Assembly (NCBI RefSeq): GCF_035046485.1
Contig: NC_085138.1
Span: 339,958,263 to 340,022,262 of the forward strand
Direction: 5' to 3'
DNA from: Aedes albopictus
Taxonomy: Eukaryota; Arthropoda; Insecta; Diptera; Culicidae
DNA: 64,000 nucleotides
Shown one piece after another: positions 42,601 through 53,617 of the stretch. The position numbers and the translations under genes are program-made. Position 1 is the first letter of the stretch. Every line of letters begins with the position of its first letter. The notes below the pieces were generated by a model. It was not told where the DNA came from, made no database searches, and worked only from the letters and a program-made list of their open reading frames with translations.

Positions 42601-43940
42601 TGTGTTGGCCTAACGTTGTTTTAAGCACAAACTAACGCTATTTTTTTTTCAGCTCACGCGATGTGAGAAGTGGGAGAAGACATGTGACGTGGTCGGCAGT
42701 TGAGAAGATGCTTATGTTGGCCGCAAACATTTCGAGACGCAGATTTCTGAAAATTGCGTTAAAAGAATCAAGGGTAAAAATTGATTAGATTGTATTATAG
42801 CGGTAAAAATCACTGGTACAATTTATTTATAGGCTGAGACCAATTGAATCTCGTCTGAGTGATACTCATTTCCAGACTCCATACACTTCAAGTTCCATGG
42901 AAATTCATAAGAAAATGATTTCAAATCTCTTAACGGACGTGGCGGGAGAATTTGAGATCGATCACAGATCTGTGGATCGATGGTACGCGAGATTCTGCTT
43001 CAAATATACTTTTGGCGACAAGATTGTACGACGACCCCATTAATTCTTTTTACCATCTCTTATTTATGAAATTCGTTTATTAAATGTGAGAAATGTAATC
43101 ACACTGTACATTTGTTCTACATCAACAGTGCCCCTATGTCTACCATCTGGATCAAAACTACTCCTGGGGGTCGTGACCAACTGTGACCAACAGTTCGGAA
43201 AAAGATAATCCAAACTAATGACGGGGGATGGTACTTGCTGATGCGAGACCTACCAAAACAAAATTCACCATTTAAAGTTGAGCATGTTTACCCGGGGGAC
43301 TTTAACAGTGATTCTAGCAATCTTAGGCTTATTCTAGTACAAAAACTTATGCTTTACCAATACATGATTAATTATGATTCCATGAGATGTGTGGATGCGC
43401 TGGAATAGATTTCGCGAAAGTCTTTGGTTGATCATTAACACTTTTCAATGCAATCCCACCAAACTTAAAAAAATCGATTTGACCGTAAAGAATCCATCGG
43501 GCTCGAATGCTCGATGAAGAAAATTAGTGGAGTGAGACGCCTTCTTCTGTTTGGACCAATATAAGGTGTAGAAATTACGATACGCTTTAAAGCCAATTGG
43601 GTGGACAAGGTATCGGTCCGTAATTAACAACACGGATCCCTACAAGCTGGCTGTTCCGGTGGCCCTTCTGAAAATCCTAGTTCTGAAGTGCGTACTCCGG
43701 GTTCGTCTTGGGTTAGTCTCATTTGCTTGTCATTTGTTTTCACTCAATACACAACACGTTAGTTGCCAAGGTTTCAGCAAAACCATCAAGTGCGCAGGGT
43801 AGTTCAATTGAAAATGCGCACCCGCTTCGGTGGATTACTTCACCCGTCGACCAACAGGTGGCATTAGGTGCAACCGCTGCAGCGATGCCAACTGCATGCA
43901 TACTGCGATGGTTAAGTTGGATATCTATGTATTAATTATC
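42600..43940 (+). pseudogene. Coding-like fragments of unknown gene, broken or multi-exon
   Basis: Several plus-strand stretches look coding but lie in different frames. After the acceptor-like TTTTTTTTTCAG (ends 42652), a frame reads VTWSAVEKMLMLAANISR and ends at AAGG/GTAAAA (42772). A 60-bp intron-like gap follows. Then about 42837-43041 reads SSMEIHKKMISNLL and DHRSVDRWYARFCFKY to a stop, but in a register that does not join. 43225-43407 reads GWYLLMRDLPKQN, LILVQKLMLYQYMINYD to a stop. 43723-43935 reads ENAHPLRWITSPVDQQVALG. Residue composition is protein-like, and mini-intron sites exist, but the phases clash, so it is either a decayed gene or one whose exon structure I cannot see. Function unknown. 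Confidence 0.4.
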
Positions 43941-43944
43941 TAAG

Positions 43945-44570
43945 ATTAGTGTGAAATTTCGCTAGGAAATGATGATTCAGTGGATTCTCAAATTATCGCA
44001 GTAGTCTAAACATTAATGAGGAACCCAATACTGAACTCAATATAATGTTTAATTAATTTTCGGTCCATTATTTGGTGGTCAAATTATTGGAGGGAGGGGG
44101 GGGGGTTGTTTTTCAAAGACTGGTTTTTTATTTTTTGTATGGGAAAATCGGAAAATCATCAACTATTGAGGGGGCCAAACCAGGCTTGCCACCCCCCCCT
44201 CTAAGTTAGTTGGCGTCTATGTTTGGTGATATCGTTTTTGAGATACCTCAATAATTCCTACATGTTGATGTGTTTCTAATGAAATTGTTGGCGCATTCAG
44301 TTTGAAGATGCCCTGTGCGTTAAGCATGGAAACATTTTTTTAAGCATGCAAGTTTTGAAGGGTGACTTGTATGGGAAACATCGTACCTAACATAAATCGC
44401 CTAAAACTATCAAATTCGATTTAGTAAAACGAAATATTTAGCATGAGTCGTTAATATAGATGTTAATTGAGCAATTTACCTTTTTTGATTACAAAATATT
44501 CCCATGCTTAATGGCTTGCAGTCAAAAAAGCCCAAAATCGCATATTTTGCCCTATAAATTGAGGTATACA
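43945..44570. other. Intergenic, nothing firm
   Basis: A G-run then C-run (44094-44106, 44193-44201) bracket a stretch like those in the GGGG-type MITEs, but no clean termini were found. Confidence 0.4.
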
Positions 44571-45165
44571 GTGTTGGACAAAACAATAAGACCACCTGCC
44601 AATTTTCATACAAAATGGCCAAGTTTGACGATGTGATGCTCGGTTTCTAGTGAACCGATTTGGCTGCAATTTTGACAGTCGCCATGTAGCTACATGAATA
44701 TTGATTTGTATTTAATTGATTCAGTTCTGTTCACTACATCCAAAGTTACAGATATACGAAACGAAAAAAAATAATAGGACCAGATTGCCATTATTTATAA
44801 ACCTGCACATAATACTATATGGTACGCATCATTGGAATATCTTATGAATTCGCAAGTTACACAGCGCAACATTTTGTTTTGTCTCAAGAGCAAACTTATG
44901 TGTCTCTGAATGATTTTGGCCCGCTGAATCCGACTCCAGCACGTCGCAATTTTGAGCTAGAGTGTCAGACAAAACAATAAGACCACCGGTCCTATTTCAT
45001 ACAAAATGGCCAAGTGTGACGATATGCTACTAGGTTTCTAGTAAACCGATTTGGCTGAAATTTAGACAGCTGACATGGAATTACGAGAATTTTGATTTGT
45101 ATTAAATTGATTGAGTTCTGTTCACTACTTTCAAAGTTACAGATATACGGAGCGACAAAATTTAA
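44570..45165. repeat. Direct duplication of a mariner-like end
   Basis: GACAAAACAATAAGACCACC occurs at about 44577-44596 and 44969-44988. About 190 bp after each are the same (ATACAAAATGGCCAAG, GTAAACCGATTTGGCTG-like, AAAGTTACAGATATACG). ACAGTGTTGGACAAAAC is typical of Tc1/mariner-type termini. Two left ends in the same direction suggest a rearranged or truncated pair. Confidence 0.75.
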
Positions 45166-45197
45166 ACACCAAATTTTTATTATAGTTATTTGTGGTT

Positions 45198-45269
45198 TTT
45201 CGCCCACATTTTTTCACCAAACCATCAATATTATAATATTGATGGTTTGGTGAAAAAATGTGGGCGAAA
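45198..45269. repeat. 72-bp perfect palindrome
   Basis: Left half TTTCGCCCACATTTTTTCAC... ends TCAATATTA at 45233, and the right half is its exact reverse complement to 45269, with no loop. Imperfect pairing may continue outward. It lies between the mariner-like duplication and hAT copy 2. Confidence 0.95.
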
Positions 45270-45293
45270 CTATGATAAAAATTAGGTAAAACG

Positions 45294-46736
45294 CAGGGCC
45301 GGATTTACGGGGGGGCCAGGGGGGCCATGGCCCCGGGCCCCCACATTTTAGGGGCCCCCACAAAATCTGAATTCATGAAAATGTGAAAAAATAAAAAATA
45401 AAGTAGTGCACTTTTAAATTACTATCGTTTGGAAGGATGTATATGATATGTATTGGTTTTAATTGGAAAAACTGTAGCTAACTGTCCTGCGACTAACAAA
45501 AACTTCCACCAAAACTTGTAACAACTTTTGAATAAAGTAATCTTGTGCAATTGCACAAGATATTTTAACAGCAATTCTAGTGAAATCATCTGAGTTTCAA
45601 AACTGAGAAGAATGGAGAGTTAAAAAGTTCTTGCTTAGTACTGATGAACATTTTTGAATATATTTTGGAGAATTTTCCACGGAGTTCTTAGAAAAACTTC
45701 GGAAATTTCAATAGTTATTCATTTTTATTTTTGCTTCATATATAGGGTTTGATTTTAGTTAACAGACTTACGACCTATTTGAATTGAACCCAGATCTGTT
45801 AAAATAAGATCTAGAGGAACTCCAGCAAGAACTATTTGCGGATAATTTTGAAAAGTTTTTGTCTGTATTTCTTAAAAAAAATAGTCGAGTTCCTAAGAGA
45901 TTTGTTTTTTGAAATAGGAGTGTAATTTTGATGAATTTCTGACAAAATCTATAAATTTATCATGGAAATTGCAGAAGAAATTTTTTGAAAAATCTTTAGA
46001 ATTCATAATAAAATCTTAAAGGTTCTATTTTTTATTCGGCTTTAAAACCAACAAGATTCTCACAAAAAACAAATCTAGAAATTTCACAAAAATCAAAAAG
46101 AAGTCAGAAGTTCTGTGAGGTGAGGAACTCATCACAGATTATCGCTAAAATGTCCTAAAAAGTCAGTATTTGAATTTTCGTTTAAAATAGCTCTAGAAAA
46201 TTTCCATTGCTCCATGAAGTTTCACCAGAAATTGGGTTCAGAATTTTGTCGAAAACTCTTTTGGGAGGTCACTACAAACAAACTTCCCTAGAAGTCGCAA
46301 GTTATAACGTGATGTTGATAATCGACCATCAACTCCTCCAAAGACTACTCTAGGGCTTGCGCTAGAAATTCTTTTTAAAGCATTTTCAAAAACCACTCCA
46401 GCTAATGGGCTATAAATTTTACTAAAAATTTCTCGATGGTCTTCCTCAAATTATTCTGTCTTTGTGTGTATCTTTGAATTTTTATGTCACACTAGCGAAA
46501 AAAGTTTTCTTCTTTACATAATTTCTTGTATCATTGTTGTTATATAAGAAATTAAAATCTGGATTTTTGTTAGGAATCGGTAGCAGTTTTTTTTATATGA
46601 TCCCAATGATTTCCACAACTACTATAAGATATTTTGTTCGATTTTTTCCATCTATATGAGCAAAAACATATCATCTGAAAAGAGGGCCCCCACAGCATTG
46701 TGGCCCCGGGCCTCCACATTTGTAAATCCGGCCCTG
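45294..46736. mobile_element. 1,443-bp non-autonomous hAT element, copy 2
   Basis: CAGGGCCGGATTTACGGGGG is inverted against ATTTGTAAATCCGGCCCTG. Octamers GTAAAACG (45286-45293) and GTAAAACC (46737-46744) flank it. GGCCCCGGGCC blocks lie next to both ends. No transposase frame of useful length. Same terminal family as 40614-42055, better preserved ends. Confidence 0.92.
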
Positions 46737-46744
46737 GTAAAACC

Positions 46745-47340
46745 CCACCAGGGATATGCAAACGTTCTGCATGCAATCTGTCAAAGATGTAAATAAATCA
46801 ACAGTAAAGAAACTATCAATAATTACGAGGAGAGTATGAAAAGAATCCAATGACGAATTTACTTGAGATCTCATTCCCTCGCAATTCTACAAGTCGTTTG
46901 AGGCTTAAGAAGAGAAGAGCACAACGGAACTGATAAGATAGGTAGAATATTTAGAATGATGAAAATCTATTCCTTTATGAATGAATCACACTTAGATTCG
47001 TTTTCGCTGTTCGGTAAAAAAATCGCAGAAAATAAAAACGGTTAAGAGGAAAAACAACAGTTTTTCGGTTATAATCGTTTATTTTACAAAAGTTCGGTAG
47101 TATAATTACTGAATCGATTGTAATTTCTAACTTAGACAACATAATACCGAAATCCAACGGTAATTTGTCATTGGAAATTACCTTAGAAATTCGGTAATTT
47201 TGGTAGGCTCCCGAAAATTTAATTTACCGGACGTTTGGTAGTTGTAGAGATTACCGAACGTTCAGCTGTTGAAAATTCGGTAAAAAAAATACCGTATTAC
47301 GGTACCTCGGAGTTCGGAATAGGTCGCTATAGGTCCGATA
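46745..47340. other. Intergenic with a degraded CGGTAA-rich MITE
   Basis: About 46990-47310 carries TTCGGTAA / TTACCGAA motifs in both orientations (47013, 47090, 47187, 47258, 47276), related to the MITE at 53618-53858. Ends not resolved. Confidence 0.55.
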
Positions 47341-47517
47341 GGGCAGTGGCTTCTATTTTAGGTACTTTTCCGCTATAACTCAGCCAATTTTGAACCAATT
47401 GACTTGAAATTTTATACACGGCTAGATACTATCCCACAGCGTTCCAAAAAATGTGTCAATTGGTTCAAAATTGACTGAGTCATAGCGGAAAGTGCTCAAA
47501 ATAGAAGCCACTGCCCA
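47341..47517. mobile_element. 177-bp palindromic MITE (GGGCAGTGG family, copy 1)
   Basis: GGGCAGTGGCTTCTATTTTA pairs with AAAATAGAAGCCACTGCCC. Inner CAATTTTGAACCAATTGAC pairs with GTCAATTGGTTCAAAATTG. A second copy lies near 50035-50218. Confidence 0.85.
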
Positions 47518-48285
47518 AGTGGCTCCACAACAAACATAATTGCTGTTCAACGGCTGAATAACCGCTCTTAAGCTTGATTTTAGACGTTTTGGCTGAATAA
47601 GCTGTTATTCAGCTATCATTGTTACTAAGGCCGGTTCCCTACATGTTTTATGGGGAATAACTGTTGAGATTTTTTTTATTTAACCTATAATTTACCCATT
47701 TGTACATATGTACGTTGACTTTTTAAAGAGTAAGAAACTCTGAAAATTTGGAAGGAGAAGGTTAAGTTATGCCGTTTTATTCCATTCTCTAAAAAAATTA
47801 TAATTGTATTTGTCATCCAACATTTTACAGCTGCAATATTAATATTTAAAAATCCCTGAAAGCTTGAGAACGTTGTCCTAGGTTGTCATTATTTGCAATA
47901 ACGCCCGTTATAAAGACAGCTAAAACTATGGATAAAATGCATCCCCCGAAATAAAAATGGAACTTTTATATTCAAAACCGAAAATCATATAAAACTATGA
48001 AAATAGTCCATTTCTTCAAAATAAATACCAATGCGTGGTTAAAATGGAAATGTTATAGAAATAGACTATTGGAAAGGAATTAGGAACTGGCTCTGAAAAT
48101 AAAAGCTTAAAACACTGCGCAATGGCCCAGAGGCGCACTTTTCTAGCAGAACGAGAAGTTAAAGCTTAACAAATCATAGCTATACAGCAAGACCTTCCCT
48201 TGGATAGCTGGATAAGACAGCGAATATTAGATATGTTTTTTGTGATATTCATTACAATATTTTCGTCATTCATAACGAACATACG
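47518..48285. other. Intergenic, nothing recognised
   Basis: AT-rich spacer without terminal repeats or coding frames. Confidence 0.45.
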
Positions 48286-48289
48286 CGCC

Positions 48290-48442
48290 AACTTGTGAGG
48301 TAGTTGGTAGTTTTTTTCGGCTAAATGCACTAGTTTTCACGTGAAAATGCCTGATTTGGATGAACAGCATCGATTTTGAAAGTATTTCATTGTTTTTGAG
48401 AGGCCTTGCCCCTCCCAATTACGTCACAAGTTGGCGCGTATG
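48290..48442. mobile_element. 153-bp MITE (CATACGCGCCAACTTGTGA)
   Basis: CATACGCGCCAACTTGTGA is inverted against TCACAAGTTGGCGCGTATG at the far end. No coding content. Confidence 0.82.
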
Positions 48443-48523
48443 ATTACAAATTTTTGTAATGAGATATTTTAGACATTGTTCAGACATCAGATCCAATGTC
48501 GTCCCGAATGATGGATGTAGGGA

Positions 48524-48541
48524 GGGGGGGGGGGGGGGGGG
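48524..48541 (+). repeat. 18-G homopolymer
   Basis: Uninterrupted G run. Length may be affected by sequencing. Confidence 0.85.
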
Positions 48542-48766
48542 TTGTGAAGGTAAGACGGACATGATTAGGAAACACTCTATTTTGACAGTGTAAACAATGC
48601 GATGATTGAAATTTTTTCTCCATACTATTTACTTCAACTAATTTGCAAATTAAAATCTATTTTGTAAATTGGAAACCTCCATACACTGATAAACGCCTAA
48701 CAGTATGCAATGCTCTGGCAATTTTACGAAACTCAAACTGTTCCAACAACAAAAATTCTAATATCA

Positions 48767-49458
48767 ACGATCATCAACGATCAAATCTGACTATACATGT
48801 CAATGGTTGCTACTCCGTTATTGATCTGAGCTGGTATCAATTGCACTGAGATCCAAATGAATAAGGGCTGGGACACTTCACTTATTCTCACAGTGCAATT
48901 CTAGCAGCTCATACATTTTGGATCAATACCGGCGCCGGCCACGTCCTTATAGTCAGTTGGGAAGGGAAAGGAATGTTAGAGTGTGCTGGTTGTTGCTACT
49001 AAAGACCGAGATCACCTCTGCATCCCCACATCCAGCACGGACTGGGGTATTTGTTAGACGGAAAGGATGGGAGATCTGGGAGTCACCGTTGGGTCGGTGA
49101 TGCGATCCATGGATAGGGAGTTATTTATAGTGTTCGTAAGGTGATAGATTAAGGTGAATAAGGTCAAGCGGCACAGCACGCTTCGGTTGCATAACTTGTA
49201 GGCGTTATATACACTGTGCTGTGAGTGGAAATTGGAAGGGAGGAAAACGACTTTATTCCAATTCGTTTCTGGTTCTAGCGATGGCTATGAACATATGAAT
49301 ATACATGAGTTGTATATGTAGAGAAGAGAAAGAGAGAAAGAGAGATAAAGTGAATAGAAAGATACAAAGTAGGATGAAAAGGGACGGGCCAGGGATTGAA
49401 CCCATGACCTTCTGCATACGAATCAGAAGCGGTAGCCACTAGACCACCAAGCCCGTCA
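48767..49458 (-). mobile_element. 692-bp tRNA-headed retroposon with 25-bp target duplication
   Basis: The 25-mer TCCAACAACAAAAATTCTAA+TATCA flanks both sides (48742-48766, 49459-49483) with no mismatch. The minus-strand head abuts the right duplication: GGGCTTGGTGGTCTAGTGGC (A box), ATGGGTTCAATCCCTGGCC (B box) near 49404-49386. The body has the family block shared with 38172-38398, then a second part with GACGTGGCCGGCGCCGGTAT, shared with 8935-9250. The tail ends in a GATCGTTGAT repeat. No protein frame. A long SINE, mobilised in trans by a LINE. Confidence 0.9.
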
Positions 49459-49483
49459 TCCAACAACAAAAATTCTAATATCA

Positions 49484-50034
49484 TGAATTTTTAAACAAAA
49501 AAATCAATATGAAATGCTTTACACGGCATTCACAATCATTTTTGTACTCCACAGATTTCATCTGTGAACAATGTGTGGGTTTTAATATGTTTCTCATGGC
49601 ACTATCAAAGTAACCCCAACACTCTCCGTCTTACCCACCCTCAAGGCGGACCGTTTTACCCCCAAACAACGCAAAACATTCATTCCACCACCGTTACCTG
49701 AATTTCGTTGTGTATAGGATGGTTTGAAAACAACTGAGAAACTCAAAATAAAATGCGAAAACTTAGCGATTTGAAGGTAAAAAAGCTTATTTATTGCCGC
49801 CTCAAAATTAGATCCCATAACAAAAGCGTGTAACCAGGTAAATGATTGTTTATTGTTTGCACTTTTGACATATGTATTCTCTCATGGAGTGGTTCAATAA
49901 ATCATCAACTGATAAGAAGATAGAGTTAATCGTAAAAGAAAGCCAAATTTCAGCTCTTAAGTGACAGAACTAGGCAGTGGTCCGTCTTATCCACCCGGTC
50001 CGTCTTCCCCCCCCCCTATAGGGAAGTGGAACCA
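49484..50034. other. Intergenic, remnant of the CCGTAAAA element family
   Basis: GGCACTATCAAAGTAACCCC near 49598-49617 matches the right arm of the 31-35-kb outer element (34710). CCGTCTTACCCACCC-like motifs recur at 49626 and 49981. Confidence 0.5.
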
Positions 50035-50218
50035 TCTCGGCAGGAGTCCTATTTTGGGCAGTCTTCTGCTATAACTCGGCCAATTCTGAACCAATTGACA
50101 CAATTTTTGAAACGCGATGAGATACGTATAGTATCTAGCCGTGTACACAATTTCAAGTCAATTGGTTTGGAATTGACTGAGTTATAGCGAAGAGTGCCCA
50201 AAATACCGACCGCTGCCC
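50035..50218. mobile_element. Palindromic MITE (GGGCAGTGG family, copy 2)
   Basis: ATAACTCGGCCAATTCTGAACC-type left arm pairs with GGTTTGGAATTGACTGAGTTAT right arm, and the outer TTTTGGGCAGTC with TGCCCAAAATA. More diverged than copy 1. Ends approximate. Confidence 0.75.
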
Positions 50219-50299
50219 AAGTGGTTAGTACTAGAATTCAGTTTTAATAAATATTACACCACCTTAAAAAAATATATATGATTATTGATTATACATTAA

Positions 50300-50883
50300 C
50301 CCTCTAATACCCAACCCCGCCTTTAGACGGGGTATAGTGCTAAACATTTTTGTAATTTTTGTTTCGTGGGAAATCAAAATTTTGATATGTTTGGCTGATA
50401 TTTAGGACTGTTTTGTATATCTGAAAATGATTTTGGTGTATTTTGAAGCGTATTTACATTTTTTTTTAAACCATTGAAAAATTGATGTTTTAGTCACCTT
50501 CTAAAAGTCATTGTTTATTTTGTATTAAATCGCTACAATTAACATATTTTAAATTTTTCTCAAATCATTCTATCCTAGTTTTATAGTTTAAGGGAATCGA
50601 ATACACTCTTAAATTATTTTCCTTAAAATTACACGGAAAAATAAAAATATTTCAACAATAATCATAAAATCTCAAAATGTTTTCATCTCAAAAAATCCGT
50701 ACCCCAAATAGGCTTCCAGGAAAAATATGTGAGGATGCTCAAAAATAAAAATTAAAAAAATCAAAAACTGAAATTCACGAAATCGAGAATTAAAAAGAAT
50801 AATCTTCCAAAACATGTTTAAATCGATTTTAGATGACGAAAAATGATATTTAGATCAGAATCAAAAATTTGGGTATTACAGGG
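50300..50883. mobile_element. 584-bp piggyBac-type MITE, copy 2
   Basis: TTAA flanks (50296-50299, 50884-50887). Termini CCCTCTAATACCCAA / TTGGGTATTACAGGG. Collinear with 23624-24238 throughout, about 31 bp shorter mainly by one small deletion. Confidence 0.93.
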
Positions 50884-50948
50884 TTAAAGTTGCTGTTTGG
50901 ACAACTTGCCTTAAGCGCGTACAGCCAATGATTGAAAGCAGTTTCTTA

Positions 50949-51101
50949 GGGGGCATCCATAAAGTACGTCACGCTTAGAGGGGGGGGGGGGTGGTTTGAA
51001 AAGTGAAACAAGCAATGTATTAAATATAGGAAAACCCGTACGAAGGGGGGAGGGGGGTTGAAAATTCACATTTTTAGCGTGACGTACTAAATGCATGCCC
51101 C
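50949..51101. mobile_element. 153-bp GGGGCAT...TACGTCAC MITE
   Basis: GGGGGCATCCATAAAGTACG is inverted against GACGTACTAAATGCATGCCCC, flanked by TTA (50946-50948, 51102-51104). G-run near the left end. Confidence 0.87.
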
Positions 51102-51125
51102 TTACTTGGTAGCAGTTACTGTAAA

Positions 51126-52304
51126 GCCTGTATCCGCAATAATCGGGACACAGAAGTGAAGCTGTACCTCTGTAATGAATTAGTAAAATTAACCAAAAAA
51201 ATAACTGAGAACTCTTCGGTGTATGTTTATTATTTGTGCCAAATTTCATAAAATTTAATGCACTACTTTTAACTGTGGATGAAAAACAAACAAACCTGGT
51301 TTTAAGCACTTTGTACAATCATGACCAATTTTCATTCGCAGATGTTCAGATGTTTTTATTTCGCTACAATTGGCTTCTTTAGACCAAGCCCACTCATGGG
51401 CTCAATCAAGCGTTTTAACGTTAAGTAGAGCCCCGAATAAAGATGCGAACCGCACCGGTCGCTGCTAAGTAGGGCTCGAAAGCGAAAAGTTTACGTACGG
51501 TTCGTAGCAGGGCTTAGAATATAGAGACACGCAAAGTACGGTCTCTATCCGTAGGCTCGTGCGCTCTCTCGCGTTTAGCTCTCTGGGTAGCGTAAAGAGG
51601 AGACGAAAGAACATGAGTATGGATTTGTTGCCAGCCATATAGTTTCTAGAGGATGATTTTCTTGTTTTGTATAGGTAGGAATTTATTTTAGTTTGCATCA
51701 AATATTTGAAATTTTCAACCAATCAATATCATAGATCGTTACACGAATAACACAACAAATGGTCTGACATAGAATTGTGATAGAGTGACGATACAAACGC
51801 AGAAAAATAATAGGTTTTGATTGACAAGCTTTGCTTAAGTATGTTATGAATAAAGTTTTCACTTCTTCGCCAATTTTAGGATCATGCATATCGAAAATGT
51901 ATTGATTTTCTCTTAAAAATAGTTACGATTGCTCATAATCGCACCTTTAGTTTTCGATTCGGCCGATCGTTTGGAAACTAATATTTGAAGAAATGTATAG
52001 TGATTCAGTGAGTTTTGCTGTTTTAACACGTACATGTTTGAGCCGGGTTTTCTACGCAGCAAGTAAAGCTTAGTTTCGCACATTTAGAAAAATGTCCAAA
52101 TAAATAACTCGCGAAGTTCGTTCCAACAAGTTTCAAAATTATCGTCATCCGACGCAGATTCCGGTGAGAAGATGTACGTATTTTCTAACCCGAAAAGAAA
52201 CTATTTGACGGTAATAAGTGACCACAAGGTTTTCTTTCTTCACTTTCCGGGCTGAGATCCTCCGCTTTGAAAGAGCTGTGCCTCGCGTTTCTTTTTGTCG
52301 TGTA
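51126..52304. other. Intergenic, nothing firm
   Basis: No gene. Minus frame 50911-51318 runs across the MITE boundary and is spurious. AGACCAAGCCCACTCATGGG at 51381-51400 resembles a palindrome at 61008-61030. Confidence 0.45.
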
Positions 52305-52523
52305 TATTATGTTTCCAGTTCAAAACCGAATTAGCGACATTTTTTCTTTGACTTCCGCTGCGTTTGCCTTGCGTTAAACACCATGTCGGAAGTGGGGCGC
52401 TGTATAGAGCACCAGGTGTACAATACAGCGCCCCACTTCCGACATTGTGTTTAACGCAAGGCAAAAGCAGCGGAAGTCAAAGAAAAAATGTCGCTAATTC
52501 GGTTTTGAACTGGAAACATAATA
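52305..52523. repeat. 101-bp-armed near-perfect hairpin, 17-nt loop
   Basis: Left arm 52305-52405 and right arm 52423-52523 pair without indels. I count two mismatches (near 52357 and 52383). The arms include TATTATGTTTCCAGTTCAAA and GTCGGAAGTGGGGCGCTGTA with their inverses. The loop is AGAGCACCAGGTGTACA. Open frames beginning MPCVKH read on both strands because of the symmetry. No target duplication seen. Confidence 0.95.
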
Positions 52524-53610
52524 TTTCAAAAAGGCAAAAGAGTTTTGGTTTGATTACTGTTTTTGAAAATGGTGGTCGTCAGTGGGTGGTTTATTAAATA
52601 TAAATTTAAAAATATAAATTAAATAATCGAGACATTAGGAAGAAAGTGTGCGAAATGGGTAACTTCACCGTCCACGCATCCTTCCTCCCCTGTAAATTCG
52701 AGAAGTACCTTGCCGAAATAAAATATTCTGTACTCCAAGTATTTCGAAGAATCATCTTTGCGCGTAAATACAACGCAGTAGACCAGGCCGCTTTGATGCA
52801 TGTGTCATATCTCTGATATGCTGCAAGCATCAGTATTGACAAGAAAAGTAACACGATTGCTTTCCAGGGTGATTCCGCGTATGTATGAGATTAGATAAGA
52901 GTAGTTACGATTTTTCAAAGATGCATTGACTGTACCTAACTCAACTCAGATATCATAGAAACACTACAGTTATTTCTTTTTGTAAAAACTAAATCATATC
53001 GATAAAAATCTTAAAAAATGTAGTCGAGCTGCCAAGTTTCACCAATTAAAATAGGCGGTGTGCAGGACTGCCATATTGTAGGTTCCTCGTTATAGAAAAA
53101 GTAAGGCGTTGGATGTTAACATACAACAATTGTTGTATGAAGTGCCAAAAAGGAGAGTGGGCTCATTATGTACTTTGACAAATACGCAGTCTACTACAAG
53201 CGCATAGAATCTGCTTTCAACAAAATATTCATATACCAGCATCCAAAAGATCGCAATATATATTAAGATTTGCGAGTGATGCTTTGTAACTAAAAGCTTG
53301 TGACTGAGTATAGAATTAGCTGATGTTAAAATACACGTTAATGAAAAAAGGTTGCGCAAACTTATCGCAGACTGTTAGAAGACAGCTTCTACTATGACCA
53401 GGATTCAAGAATCTTGACCTACGCGAAGTTGTAAAGGAGACAACTACGTTATAAATGTGTTGGTAATGCAAGGGATGTAATTATTCAATAAACCTAATTA
53501 TTAAAAAAGATGCTCATAATCTCAAATTCAGATAAATTTCTTGCGAGAAAGGCAACATGAATATTGAAGAGATGGATATTATTTTAGATAAAAATTCAAC
53601 CTACAAGTCA
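52524..53610. other. Intergenic, nothing recognised
   Basis: AT-rich. Minus frames 52606-52854 and 53090-53359 lack domains. Confidence 0.45.
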
Positions 53611-53617
53611 TACAGTA

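Noticed and set aside
48524..48541. G-quadruplex regulatory element
   Set aside because: A single homopolymer run in repeat-derived DNA, not near a gene. Kept only as a simple repeat.
52240..52597. Two 74-77-codon frames starting MPCVKH
   Set aside because: They are the same sequence read on both strands of the hairpin and are a symmetry effect.
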